DNA of 64,000 bases from Halonatronomonas sp964558325 (lineage in GTDB: Bacteria; Bacillota; Halanaerobiia; Halanaerobiales; Halarsenatibacteraceae), in the NCBI GenBank assembly GCA_964558325.1, contig CAZLCX010000001.1:62001-126000 (forward strand). Reading direction: 5' to 3'. Below are positions 45,378-53,979 of the stretch, piece after piece; the first letter of the stretch is position 1, and each line of letters begins with the position of its first letter. Both the position numbers and the translations under genes were made by a program. The notes beneath the pieces were generated by a model. It had not been told where the DNA came from, ran no database searches, and saw only the letters and a program-made list of their open reading frames with translations.

Positions 45378-46031
45378 ATGACCAAACTTGTTAGTAAAGA
45401 AAAGATTCAATCCCTATTTACTGATGAACAAACTATAATGGTTGGAGGTTTTATAGAATCAGGTGTTCCAGCCGAGCTAATTAAAATACTGCTTGAGAGT
45501 AAAGCCAGCCAGTTGACTTTAATTGCCAATGATACCGGCTTTGATGACCAGACCTTTGGACAGCTTGTTGTTGAAAAGAGAATAAAAAAAGCAATTGTAT
45601 CCCATGTTGGAACCAACCGGGAGACTGGCAAGCAGATGAATGGTGGCGAACTGGAAGTGGAGCTGACTCCCCAGGGTACCCTGGTTGAGCAGATTAGAGC
45701 CGGTGGAGCCGGTCTTGGTGGGATTCTCACTAAAACAGGGGTTGGAACTACTGTAGCAGAGGATAAAAGGATTATTAATGTTGATGGCGAAGATTATATC
45801 CTGGCCAAACCATTAGAGGCTGATATTGCTCTGGTTAAGGCCTGGAAGGCAGATAAAAAGGGCAATTTAATTTATCGCTATGCCGCCAGAAATTTTAATC
45901 CAATAGTAGCCACAGCTGCTGAGGTTGTAATAGTTGAGGCAGAAGAAATTTTAGAAGTTGGCGAGATAGATTCCAATCAGGTAATGACACCTGGTCTTTT
46001 TGTCGATTATATTCTTGAAAAATCACAGTAA
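45378..46031 (+). CDS. atoD: 3-oxoacid/butyryl-CoA:acetoacetate CoA-transferase alpha subunit
   Basis: 217 residues, class I CoA-transferase subunit A: MVGGFIESGVPAELI near the N terminus, then AGGAGLGGILTKTGVGT with the glycine-rich CoA loop. With the beta subunit encoded at 47247 it activates acetoacetate, the product of Kce, with CoA from butyryl-CoA (the classic last step of lysine fermentation). The thiolase gene separates the two subunits. GGAGGT ribosome site. Confidence 0.93.
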   Translation: MTKLVSKEKIQSLFTDEQTIMVGGFIESGVPAELIKILLESKASQLTLIANDTGFDDQTFGQLVVEKRIKKAIVSHVGTNRETGKQMNGGELEVELTPQGTLVEQIRAGGAGLGGILTKTGVGTTVAEDKRIINVDGEDYILAKPLEADIALVKAWKADKKGNLIYRYAARNFNPIVATAAEVVIVEAEEILEVGEIDSNQVMTPGLFVDYILEKSQ

Positions 46032-46049
46032 CCTGAGGAGGTTATATTA

Positions 46050-47231
46050 ATGGAGAAAGTTGTAATAGCAAGTGCCACCAGGACAGCAATTGGTAGTTTC
46101 GGGAAAAGTTTAAAGAATGTTCCTGCCATCGATTTAGGAGCAGCGGTTATTGAAGATGCATTAAAAAAAGCTGGAATAGATAAAGAGTTAGTCGATGAAG
46201 TTTTAATTGGTAATATCCTTCAGGCTGGCCAGGGCCAGAACCCTGCCCGCCAGGCAGCAATGAAAGCCGGTCTGCCAGAGACGGTTCCGGCAACTACTAT
46301 CAATAAAGTCTGCGGTTCAGGTTTAAAGACAGTCAATCTTGCCGCCCAGAGCATAATGTTAGGAGAACATGATATTGTTGTAGCCGGGGGCATTGAAAAT
46401 ATGAGTAATTCCGGCTATTATCTGCCTAAGGCCCGCTGGGGAGAAAAAATGGGCCATGGCGAAATGATGGATCTAATGATTCATGACGGCCTCTGGGATG
46501 CTTTTAACGATTATCATATGGGCATCACTGCTGAAAACCTTGCTGAAAAATATGAGATTAGTAGAGAAGAACAGGACGAATTTGCAGCTAAAAGTCAGAA
46601 TAAAGCAGAAAAGGCCTGGGCAGAAGGCCGCTTTGAAGATGAAATAACTCCTGTTGAGATACCCCAAAGAAAAGGGGATCCAGAGATCTTTGCTGAAGAT
46701 GAATATTACCGTAAAGGGGTAACAGCTGAAGGTTTAGGTAAATTAAGACCGGCCTTTAAAAAAGATGGAACAGTAACAGCTGGCAATGCCTCAGGCATTA
46801 ATGATGGTGGAGCAGTAGTAGTTTTAATGAGCGAAAAAAGGGCTCAGGAACTAGATGTTAAACCATTAGTCACCTTTGTTGCCCATGCTTCAGCAGCTGT
46901 CGACCCTGCTATCATGGGGATTGGGCCAGTTCCTGCCACCCAGATTGCCTTAGATAGAGCTGGACTTGAAATTTCAGATATCGATCTGGTTGAAGCCAAT
47001 GAAGCCTTTGCCGCCCAGTCTTTAGCAGTCTTAAAGGAATTAAAATTTGATCCAGAGATAGTTAATGTTAATGGTGGCGCAATTGCCCTGGGCCATCCAA
47101 TTGGGGCCAGCGGTACCAGAATTTTAGTTACTTTAATTCATGAGATGATTAAAAGAGATAATCATTATGGTCTGGCAACACTCTGCATTGGCGGGGGCCA
47201 GGGGATTACAACTATAGTTGAAAGGAATTAG
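46050..47231 (+). CDS. atoB: Acetyl-CoA acetyltransferase (thiolase)
   Basis: 393 residues. Nucleophilic Cys88 in NKVCGSGLK, active-site motifs NGGAIALGHPIGASGTR and CIGGGQG at the C terminus. It cleaves acetoacetyl-CoA to two acetyl-CoA, which then yields acetate and ATP. Inserted between the CoA-transferase subunit genes with a GAGGAGG ribosome site. Confidence 0.95.
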   Translation: MEKVVIASATRTAIGSFGKSLKNVPAIDLGAAVIEDALKKAGIDKELVDEVLIGNILQAGQGQNPARQAAMKAGLPETVPATTINKVCGSGLKTVNLAAQSIMLGEHDIVVAGGIENMSNSGYYLPKARWGEKMGHGEMMDLMIHDGLWDAFNDYHMGITAENLAEKYEISREEQDEFAAKSQNKAEKAWAEGRFEDEITPVEIPQRKGDPEIFAEDEYYRKGVTAEGLGKLRPAFKKDGTVTAGNASGINDGGAVVVLMSEKRAQELDVKPLVTFVAHASAAVDPAIMGIGPVPATQIALDRAGLEISDIDLVEANEAFAAQSLAVLKELKFDPEIVNVNGGAIALGHPIGASGTRILVTLIHEMIKRDNHYGLATLCIGGGQGITTIVERN

Positions 47232-47246
47232 TCAGGAGGTATTTTA

Positions 47247-47900
47247 ATGACAGATATAAGAGAGAGAATTACCAGGAGAATTGCCCAGGAACTTGAAGAT
47301 GGCGATGTGGTCAACCTGGGTATCGGCATGCCAACGATGGTGGCTGATTATATTTCTGATGAGATAGATATTACTCTGCAGACAGAAAATGGTTTTGTTG
47401 GAGTAGGACCAAGACCCCCTGAAGGCGAGGAGGATCCAGATATTGTCAATGCCGGCGGCCAGCCGGTTACAATCAAAGCCGGTGGAGCCTGTTTTGATTC
47501 TGCAACTTCATTTGGGATCATAAGAGGGGGCCATCTTGATACAACAGTTTTAGGAGCCCTGCAGGTAGATGAAAAGGGCAATCTGGCTAACTGGATGATT
47601 CCAGGGAAGCTGGTACCTGGGATGGGGGGAGCAATGGACCTGACAGTTGGAGCTAAACAGGTTATCATTGCCACTACCCATACAACCAAAAAAGGTGATC
47701 CCAAAATTCTAAAGGAATGCGATCTGCCCTTAACTGCTGCCGGTGAAGTTGATCTAATAGTAACTGAATTAGCAGTTATTAAAATTACAGATAAAGGCTT
47801 ATTATTATTAGAAATAGCAGAAGATTCATCTGTAGAAGAGGTAAAAGCTAAAACAGGAGCTAAATTAAAGGTGAGCACAGATTTAAAGACCTTCAAATAA
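47247..47900 (+). CDS. atoA: 3-oxoacid/butyryl-CoA:acetoacetate CoA-transferase beta subunit
   Basis: 217 residues, class I CoA-transferase subunit B. NLGIGMPTMVADYI and the catalytic Glu47 in QTENGFVGVGP; GAMDLTVGAKQVI further on. Partner of the alpha subunit at 45378. Last gene of the lysine block; a good terminator follows at 47923. Confidence 0.94.
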   Translation: MTDIRERITRRIAQELEDGDVVNLGIGMPTMVADYISDEIDITLQTENGFVGVGPRPPEGEEDPDIVNAGGQPVTIKAGGACFDSATSFGIIRGGHLDTTVLGALQVDEKGNLANWMIPGKLVPGMGGAMDLTVGAKQVIIATTHTTKKGDPKILKECDLPLTAAGEVDLIVTELAVIKITDKGLLLLEIAEDSSVEEVKAKTGAKLKVSTDLKTFK

Positions 47901-47922
47901 AAATAAAAATATAAGCAAGATT

Positions 47923-47975
47923 AACCCTACCTATTTCTAAATACTTCCAGGTAGGGTTTTATTATTTAATTAAGC
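47923..47975 (+). terminator. Rho-independent terminator after atoA
   Basis: Perfect 10-bp stem AACCCTACCT (47923-47932) / AGGTAGGGTT (47949-47958), 16-base loop, followed by a T-rich tail. Ends the lysine fermentation operon. Confidence 0.85.
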
Positions 47976-47986
47976 TTTAATAGTAC

Positions 47987-48030
47987 ATCTCCCCAGTACC
48001 ACCCCAGTATCTCCCCAGTACCACCCCAGA
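47987..48030. repeat. Four 11-bp direct repeats (two copies of a 22-bp unit)
   Basis: ATCTCCCCAGT, ACCACCCCAGT, ATCTCCCCAGT, ACCACCCCAGA at 47987-48030, without spacing; the first and third units are identical and the second and fourth differ at one base. GC-rich island in AT-rich intergenic DNA, similar in period to the repeats before mmdA. Confidence 0.85.
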
Positions 48031-48458
48031 CCAGATATCTTTCCAGTTTTAGTTTCAAATTAGCCCTTACCGGTTAGCTGGTGACCGGCTGATAGCCTGG
48101 ATTTATCTTAATAATAAATGCTGAAAACAACTGGACTGCCCGGGGTTTACTGGTAGTTATTATTATATTTATGCAATTTTTTTATTAAAAAAAGAGGAGT
48201 TTTCTTATTTATCTATAATAATATAAATAACAACTCTAAACGTGATTACTTATAAACATTGATTATGCAGTAATCATTATTATTTATTATTAATTTTTTG
48301 ATTATTCTCAATAATATTGGCAGTCAGGCAAAATAATAAAGGGGGGGTTATAGCGAGCAGTATTTTGTAGCTTAGAGGAGTAGAGGATGGATTAGAAGGC
48401 CTGCAAAAGTCAGAAAATTATCTTTATTTAAAATAATAATCACCAGGAGCTGATTAAT
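48031..48458. other. Gene-free region upstream of the BCCT transporter
   Basis: Nothing coding. It includes a second GC-rich patch near 48060-48105 with repeats of the form ACCGGTTAGCTGGTG and ACCGGCTGATAGCCTGG, and an inverted repeat TGATTACT (48243-48250) / AGTAATCA (48269-48276) that could be an operator. There is no convincing sigma-70 or sigma-54 promoter; a TTGGCAGTCAGGCA near 48319 has the wrong spacing for sigma-54. Confidence 0.5.
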
Positions 48459-50024
48459 ATGGCAGAAGAAGATAAGCTGGAAAGAGGTAGAGGATTAAAG
48501 GATATTGATCCGACGATATTCTGGGTTTCTGCTATTATTTCCGCAATCTTAATAGTCTGGGGAGCTATGGCAACTGATCATTTTGGCGGGATTATTGACA
48601 ATGTTTTCAATTTTTTAGTAGATAATTTTGGCTGGTTATATTTACTCTTTACTATGGTAGTTTTTGTTTTAGTTATAGTTTTAGGCTTTAGCAGATTAGG
48701 AAAAATTAAACTTGGCAAACCTGATGAAGAACCTGAATACTCAACCCGTTCCTGGATAGCAATGTTATTTAGTGCCGGGATGGGAATAGGTCTGGTCTTC
48801 TGGGGAGTAGCGGAGCCAATCATGCATTATGCTTCTCCGCCCTTTGGGATGGAGGCAGAAACAAATGCAGCAGCCCTTGAAGCAGGAGCATCTTCATTTT
48901 TCCACTGGGGATTACATCCCTGGGCTTTATATGCCTTCTTTGGTTTAATGCTGGCCTATTTCTCATTTAGAAGGGGGCTACCACAGCTACCAAGTTCAAC
49001 ACTTTATCCTATATTAGGAAAAAAAGGAGTTAAAGGTGGCTGGGGAAAGATCTTTAATATTCTGGCTGTATTTGCAACTCTCTTTGGAATAGCAACTTCT
49101 CTTGGTCTCGGTGCCCAGCAGATTAATAGTGGCTTAAATGAATTATTTGGAATGCCAGTTAATAATACCATGGCTTCAGTGATTGTAGTTGTAATAACAT
49201 TTGCTTTTATAATTTCAGCTGTAACCGGTATTGATAAAGGAATTAAGATATTAAGTAATATCAACATAACTATTGGCGGCATCTTGCTTGCATTTGTTAT
49301 TATATTTGGGCCAACAGTATTTATCTTGAATTTCACAATTGAAGCTACCGGGGAATATTTAAATCAATTTTTCACCAGAAGTTTCAATATAGGCTCAGTA
49401 ACCGGTGACCCCTGGCCTGGCTGGTGGACTATTTTCTATTGGGCCTGGTGGATAGCCTGGACCCCATTTGTTGGCGGCTTTATTGCCAGAATTTCAAGGG
49501 GCAGAACCATTAGAGAATTTGTTGTTGGTGTTGTCTTAGTGCCTGCCTTAGTCGGTATTGTCTGGTTTGGAACTATGGGCGGTACAGCTCTCCATTTAGA
49601 AATAATGGAAGGAATTGATATCTCAGGACCTGTTCATGATGATATAGCTGTTGCCTTCTTTGTTACATTACAGCAGCTTCCCTTAGGGGCGATTCTCAGT
49701 ATTCTGGCAACGATCTTAATCAGTACATTCTTTATTACCTCTGCAGACTCAGGAACATTTGTCATGGGTATGCTTACTTCTAAAGGTAAATTAAATCCTT
49801 CTACTCAGGTTAAGGTTACCTGGGGTATTATCGAAGGTTTAATTGCGACTGTCTTAATACTTGCAGGTGGTTTGGGAGCTCTGCAGACTGCTTCAATTGC
49901 CGGGGCGTTCCCCTTTATGCTCTTTGTAGTTGTAAGTATGTTTGGCATCTTTAAAGCATTGAATGCTGATTACGAGTTAATGGAGAAAGGAGAATTTATC
50001 GGGGATATTGATTTAGATTACTAA
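48459..50024 (+). CDS. BCCT-family betaine/carnitine/choline transporter
   Basis: 521 residues, about 12 membrane helices. The BCCT signatures are GMGIGLVFWGVAEPIMHYA (TM3) and the Trp-rich TM8 with FYWAWWIAWTPFVGGFIARI. The family takes up glycine betaine, choline, carnitine or proline betaine by sodium or proton symport. Directly upstream of corrinoid/MttB genes, so it most likely imports their quaternary-amine substrate, and may also serve osmoprotection. A weak ribosome site (AGGAGC) precedes the ATG. Confidence 0.93.
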   Translation: MAEEDKLERGRGLKDIDPTIFWVSAIISAILIVWGAMATDHFGGIIDNVFNFLVDNFGWLYLLFTMVVFVLVIVLGFSRLGKIKLGKPDEEPEYSTRSWIAMLFSAGMGIGLVFWGVAEPIMHYASPPFGMEAETNAAALEAGASSFFHWGLHPWALYAFFGLMLAYFSFRRGLPQLPSSTLYPILGKKGVKGGWGKIFNILAVFATLFGIATSLGLGAQQINSGLNELFGMPVNNTMASVIVVVITFAFIISAVTGIDKGIKILSNINITIGGILLAFVIIFGPTVFILNFTIEATGEYLNQFFTRSFNIGSVTGDPWPGWWTIFYWAWWIAWTPFVGGFIARISRGRTIREFVVGVVLVPALVGIVWFGTMGGTALHLEIMEGIDISGPVHDDIAVAFFVTLQQLPLGAILSILATILISTFFITSADSGTFVMGMLTSKGKLNPSTQVKVTWGIIEGLIATVLILAGGLGALQTASIAGAFPFMLFVVVSMFGIFKALNADYELMEKGEFIGDIDLDY

Positions 50025-50034
50025 ATAATATAAT

Positions 50035-50066
50035 CTGGCTGGTAATTGATCTATATTGCCAGCCAG
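50035..50066 (+). terminator. Stable hairpin between the transporter and the corrinoid protein gene
   Basis: Stem CTGGCTGGTAAT (50035-50046) / ATTGCCAGCCAG (50055-50066), 12 bp with one wobble, 8-base loop. No T tract follows for about 13 bases, so it may be a partial terminator or a processing/stabilising structure that lets expression of transporter and methyltransferase genes differ. Confidence 0.5.
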
Positions 50067-50126
50067 GCAATATAATAAATTTTTTCCAATTATATAATCA
50101 TGATTATATTAAGGAGGAATGCTTAA

Positions 50127-50765
50127 ATGGCAGATTTTGAAAAGTTAAGCGAAAGCGTAATCAAAGGAGAAGAAGAGAAGGTAAAAGAGCTGGTCCAGGC
50201 AGCAATAGATGAGGGTTTAGAGCCCAGCGAAATAATCAATCAGGGTCTAATTAGCGGAATGAATGTTGTTGGTAAGCGGTTTAAAGAAGGTGATATGTTT
50301 GTGCCAGAGGTGCTCTTATCAGCCCGCTCAATGAAGGGTGGCATGGAATTAGTTAAGCCTTTATTGGTTGAGGGAGATATGGAAGAGGCAGGCAAGGTTC
50401 TTTTAGGAACAGTTGAGGGCGACCTCCATGATATCGGCAAGAACTTAGTAGGAATGATGATGGAGAGCGGCGGACTTGAAGTTATCAATTTAGGAACAGA
50501 TGTAACAGCAGAAGAATTTGCAGAAGCAGTCAGAGAGCATAAGCCCGATGTCTTAGGAATGAGTGCGCTCTTAACAACCACAATGTTAGAAATGAAAAAT
50601 ACAATAGAAGTTTTAATAGAGGAAGGCTTACGGGATTCAGTCAAGGTAATAGTCGGTGGAGCGCCAGTAACCAGGGAATTTGCAGATGAGATAGGAGCAG
50701 ACGGCTGGGCACCAGATGCAGCTTCAGCCAAAGACTTAGTCTTTGATTTAGCAGAAGTTAATTAG
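50127..50765 (+). CDS. mttC: Methyltransferase corrinoid protein (MttC/MtgC-like), copy 1
   Basis: 212 residues. N-terminal helical cap domain (ELVQAAIDEGLEPSEIINQG, FVPEVLLSARSMKGGMEL) and a Rossmann B12 domain with the cobalt-ligand motif GDLHDIG (Asp99, His101, Gly104), SALLTTTM and GGAPVTREFADEIG. It carries a methyl group from the MttB-family enzyme to the methyl-THF transferase. AAGGAGG ribosome site. A second copy lies at 52288 with identical ends. Confidence 0.95.
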   Translation: MADFEKLSESVIKGEEEKVKELVQAAIDEGLEPSEIINQGLISGMNVVGKRFKEGDMFVPEVLLSARSMKGGMELVKPLLVEGDMEEAGKVLLGTVEGDLHDIGKNLVGMMMESGGLEVINLGTDVTAEEFAEAVREHKPDVLGMSALLTTTMLEMKNTIEVLIEEGLRDSVKVIVGGAPVTREFADEIGADGWAPDAASAKDLVFDLAEVN

Positions 50766-50782
50766 GTCAGGGGGGAAATTTA

Positions 50783-52288
50783 ATGAGCAAATATACAAGA
50801 TCAAGGTTTAATATTAATAAGTCAGTTAATTATAGATCTTTAAGTGATGATGAGAGAGAAGAAATTTATCTGGCAGCCCTTGAAGTCCTGGAAAGAACAG
50901 GGGTTAAACTATTTTCAGAAGAAACAAGGGAGATAATGATTGAAGCAGGCTGCTGGCAGGATGATGAAGAAGAGGAACTAATCCGGGTTCCTATAGGATT
51001 AAGCCAGTGGGCTGTAGATTCTGCTCCCAATAAAATTATCCTTTATGACCGGGAAGGAAATCGTCAATTAGATTTAAGTACAACTCGAACTTACTATGGC
51101 CCAGGGCCAACTAATACCTATCACAGAGATCCCTATACTGGTGAGCATAGAAGGCCAGTTTTAGATGATACTGAAAATGTGGCTAGAGTTTGTGATGCCC
51201 TTGATAATATTGATTTTGTAATGGATTTAGGAACCCCGACTGGGGTAACTGATAATATTGCCGATGTCCATGCCTTTAGAACATTAGTTGAAAACACAAC
51301 TAAACCGATAGTCCACTGGGGCTTTGATATTGAGCAGTATGAAGATATGATTGATATTGCCTCTATTGTAGCCGGTTCCCTGGAAAAACTTCAGCAGAAA
51401 CCATTCTTTTTCCTTTATTCTGAACCGACTTCACCACTGCTCCATTCTAGAGAGGCAATTGAAAAGGTTATCTTTGCAGCCAGGAAAAAGATCCCGATAG
51501 TTTATACGCCCTGCGTTATTTCTGGTGCCACAACCCCGGCAACTATGGCTGGTACCCTTGTCCAGGGAATAGCTGAAAGTATTGCAGGAATAACTTTATC
51601 TCAGCTGGTCCGGCCAGGAACCCCGATAATCATGGGTGGAGTATATGGAATAATGGATATGAATACCACAATTTATAGTTATGGCAGCCCTGAATTTAAT
51701 GTTCTTCAGGCCGGTATTGCCGAAGTTGCCCATCATATGGGAGTTCCTGTCTTTGGAACTGCAGGCTGTACAGATTCCCATACTATTGATGAACAGGCAG
51801 CGGCAGAGGCAGCCATGAGCATTCTAACAGCAGCCCAGTCAGGTGCAAACCTGGTTCATGACTGCGGTTATATCAGCTCAGGCCAGTGTGGTTCCCTTGA
51901 GCAGCTGGTTATGGACGATGAAATTATTGGTATGGTCAGGAGAATTATGCAGGGAATAGAGGTAACTGATGAGACCCTGGCGATTAATGTAGTTGATAAA
52001 GTAGGTCCAGGTGGTCATTTCTTAGGTGAAAGTCATACAGTTGAAAATTTCAAGAAAGAGACCTGGTTCCCAACTCTAATTAATAGAATGCGTCATGATG
52101 GCTGGAAACATCAGGCTGGAAGTTCAAGAATGGGAGAAAGAATAAAAGAAAAACTCCATAAAATTTTAGATGAGCATCAGGTACCTGCTCTACCAGAAGA
52201 AAAACTTGCAGAGATACAAAAGATTATAGATAGGGCAGAAGCCCGGGAAGCCGAAAAAGATAAGAACAAGAAGGAGGGCAAAAAATAA
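50783..52288 (+). CDS. mttB: Trimethylamine methyltransferase family protein without pyrrolysine (MtgB-like), copy 1
   Basis: 501 residues, MttB superfamily: AALEVLERTGVKLF near the N terminus, PTNTYHRDPYTGEH, GGVYGIMDMNTTIYSYGSPE and KVGPGGHFLGESHTVENFKK near the C terminus. True trimethylamine methyltransferases have an internal amber (pyrrolysine) codon; this frame is uninterrupted, so it belongs to the MtgB-like group acting on quaternary amines such as glycine betaine, proline betaine, carnitine or butyrobetaine. The exact substrate is not readable. Charged C-terminal tail. The next gene starts within its stop (TAATG). Confidence 0.9.
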   Translation: MSKYTRSRFNINKSVNYRSLSDDEREEIYLAALEVLERTGVKLFSEETREIMIEAGCWQDDEEEELIRVPIGLSQWAVDSAPNKIILYDREGNRQLDLSTTRTYYGPGPTNTYHRDPYTGEHRRPVLDDTENVARVCDALDNIDFVMDLGTPTGVTDNIADVHAFRTLVENTTKPIVHWGFDIEQYEDMIDIASIVAGSLEKLQQKPFFFLYSEPTSPLLHSREAIEKVIFAARKKIPIVYTPCVISGATTPATMAGTLVQGIAESIAGITLSQLVRPGTPIIMGGVYGIMDMNTTIYSYGSPEFNVLQAGIAEVAHHMGVPVFGTAGCTDSHTIDEQAAAEAAMSILTAAQSGANLVHDCGYISSGQCGSLEQLVMDDEIIGMVRRIMQGIEVTDETLAINVVDKVGPGGHFLGESHTVENFKKETWFPTLINRMRHDGWKHQAGSSRMGERIKEKLHKILDEHQVPALPEEKLAEIQKIIDRAEAREAEKDKNKKEGKK

Positions 52289-52483
52289 TGGCAGATTTTG
52301 AAAAGTTAAGCGAAAGCGTAATCAAAGGAGAAGAAGAGAAGNNNNNNNNNNNNNNNNNNNNNNNNNNNNNNNNNNNNNNNNNNNNNNNNNNNNNNNNNNN
52401 NNNNNNNNNNNNNNNNNNNNNNNNNNNNNNNNNNNNNNNNNTCAGCCAAAGACTTAGTCTTTGATTTAGCAGAAGTTAATTAG
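52288..52483 (+). CDS. mttC: Methyltransferase corrinoid protein, copy 2 (interior lost in assembly gap)
   Basis: Only the ends are visible: 54 bases from the ATG (52288-52341) and 42 bases to the stop (52442-52483). Both are identical to the ends of copy 1 (50127-50180 and 50724-50765), and the identity runs 13 bases past the stop through the ribosome site of the next gene. By comparison about 543 bases are missing from the 100-N run; the intact protein should be about 212 residues with the GDLHDIG motif. Each MttB-family gene therefore has its own preceding corrinoid gene. A functional intact copy is inference. Confidence 0.88.
52342..52441. other. Assembly gap (100 N) over a collapsed repeat
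   Basis: The left contig ends with the first 55 bases and the right begins with the last 55 bases of a sequence that is present once in full at 50126-50778. The scaffold therefore skips a repeat of about 543 bases; the N length of 100 is a placeholder. Confidence 0.9.
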
Positions 52484-52500
52484 GTCAGGGGGGAAAAAGA

Positions 52501-53948
52501 TGAAGAGTAGTTATCAAGCTGTAGCAGGTGTAAATCTAGAGGTTTTAACTGAAGATCAGATAGATAAGATGCTTGAAGCATCAACTAAAATATTAGAAGA
52601 AACCGGTGTCGTTTATTATGATGATGAGGCTATAGAAATAATGAAAAATGCCGGCTGCAAGGTAGAAGGAAACAGGGTCCGGATCCCGAATAAATTAGTT
52701 AAGGATGCTCTCAGCACAGTGCCAAATCGGGTTACCTTAAGTAATAGTCGAACAAGGGAGCGGGTTGTTGATCTGACTAATAATAATGCTTATTTTGGTA
52801 CTGGCTCAGACACCCCTAATTTCATGGATCCCTATACCGGGGAAAGGGTTAAAACTTCAAAAGAAACTGTAGCCATGGCAACTAAGACTATTGATGCCCT
52901 AGAAAATCTTGATTTTGTAATGTCTTTAGGCATAGTTCAGGATGTACCCCAGTTAGTTTATGATCGCCATCAGTTTCAGGCAATGGTCTTAAATACTTCG
53001 AAACCGATTGTAATTACAGCCAATGATGCCGATGGTTATGGCGATATAATCAAGATGTGTGAAACGATTGTTGGTGGTGAACAGGAACTTAGAGATAATC
53101 CCTTTATGACATTATATGCAGAACCGATCTCACCTCTTCAGCATGCTGAAGATGCAGCCCAGAAGCTGGTTCTTGCAGGTAAAAAATCATTACCAGTTGT
53201 TTATACACCATGTATTATGGCCGGAGGAACTGTTCCTGCAACCCTGGCCGGGGCAATGGCAACAGGACTTGCCGAGAGCTTGAGCGGCCTGGTCTTAAAT
53301 CAGCAGGTAAATGCCGGTAATCCATTTATCATGGGTGGAGTCTTTACGATTATGGATATGAATACAACGATCTTTGCCTATGGTGCTCCTGAATTTCATT
53401 TAATGCAGGCAGCCCTGGCAGATGTATCGAACTATCTTGATATACCAATGTTTGGAACCTGTGGCTGTACTGATTCTAAGGTAGTGGATCAGCAGGCGGC
53501 TATTGAAGATGCATTATCCATATTGATTACAGCTCAATCAGGTGCTAACCTAAATCATGATGTTGGTTATATAGAGCATGGAAACTGCGCTTCACTGGAA
53601 AACTTAGTTATCTCCAATGATCTGATCGGCTTTGCCCGGAGAATTGTTAAGGGTATAGAAGTAAACGATGATACCCTGGGTTTAGATATTATCGACAAAG
53701 TCGGCCCAGGAGGCCATTTCCTTGGGGAGGCTCATACCCGGGAATATTTCAAGAAAGAGACCTGGTATCCTGATCTCTTTAAGAGACAGTTCTATGATAA
53801 CTGGGAAATGGAAGGCGAGAAGACATTATTTGAGCGGAGCAATGAAAAGGTAAAGGATATCTTAGAAAATCATCAACCTGAGCCTTTACCTGATGATATT
53901 GTCGCAGAACTAGACAGGATAGTCCAGGAAGCAGAGGCAAAACTTTAA
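52501..53948 (+). CDS. mttB: Trimethylamine methyltransferase family protein without pyrrolysine (MtgB-like), copy 2
   Basis: 482 residues from ATG 52501 (GGGGGGA upstream, as in copy 1). Same family as the protein at 50783 but clearly divergent: PNFMDPYTGERVK, GGVFTIMDMNTTIFAYGAPE, KVGPGGHFLGEAHTREYFKK. No internal stop, so not pyrrolysine-containing. Divergence around the substrate half suggests a different quaternary amine or a second methylation state (dimethylglycine is unlikely for this family). Works with the preceding corrinoid protein. Confidence 0.9.
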
Positions 53949-53979
53949 GAAAATAATATTAATCAAGGAGGGGCCAGTA

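Noticed and set aside
47348..47896. Long minus-strand reading frame of 182 codons over atoA
   Set aside because: It lies entirely over a well-recognised CoA-transferase gene, has no ribosome site and no recognisable motif; similar antisense frames occur opposite most genes here.
48319..48332. Sigma-54 promoter before the BCCT gene (TTGGCAGTCAGGCA)
   Set aside because: The GG and GC doublets are 9 bases apart instead of 12, and the -12 element is wrong.
50783..53948. Pyrrolysine-containing trimethylamine methyltransferase
   Set aside because: Both MttB-family frames run through without an internal TAG codon, so they belong to the non-pyrrolysine group.
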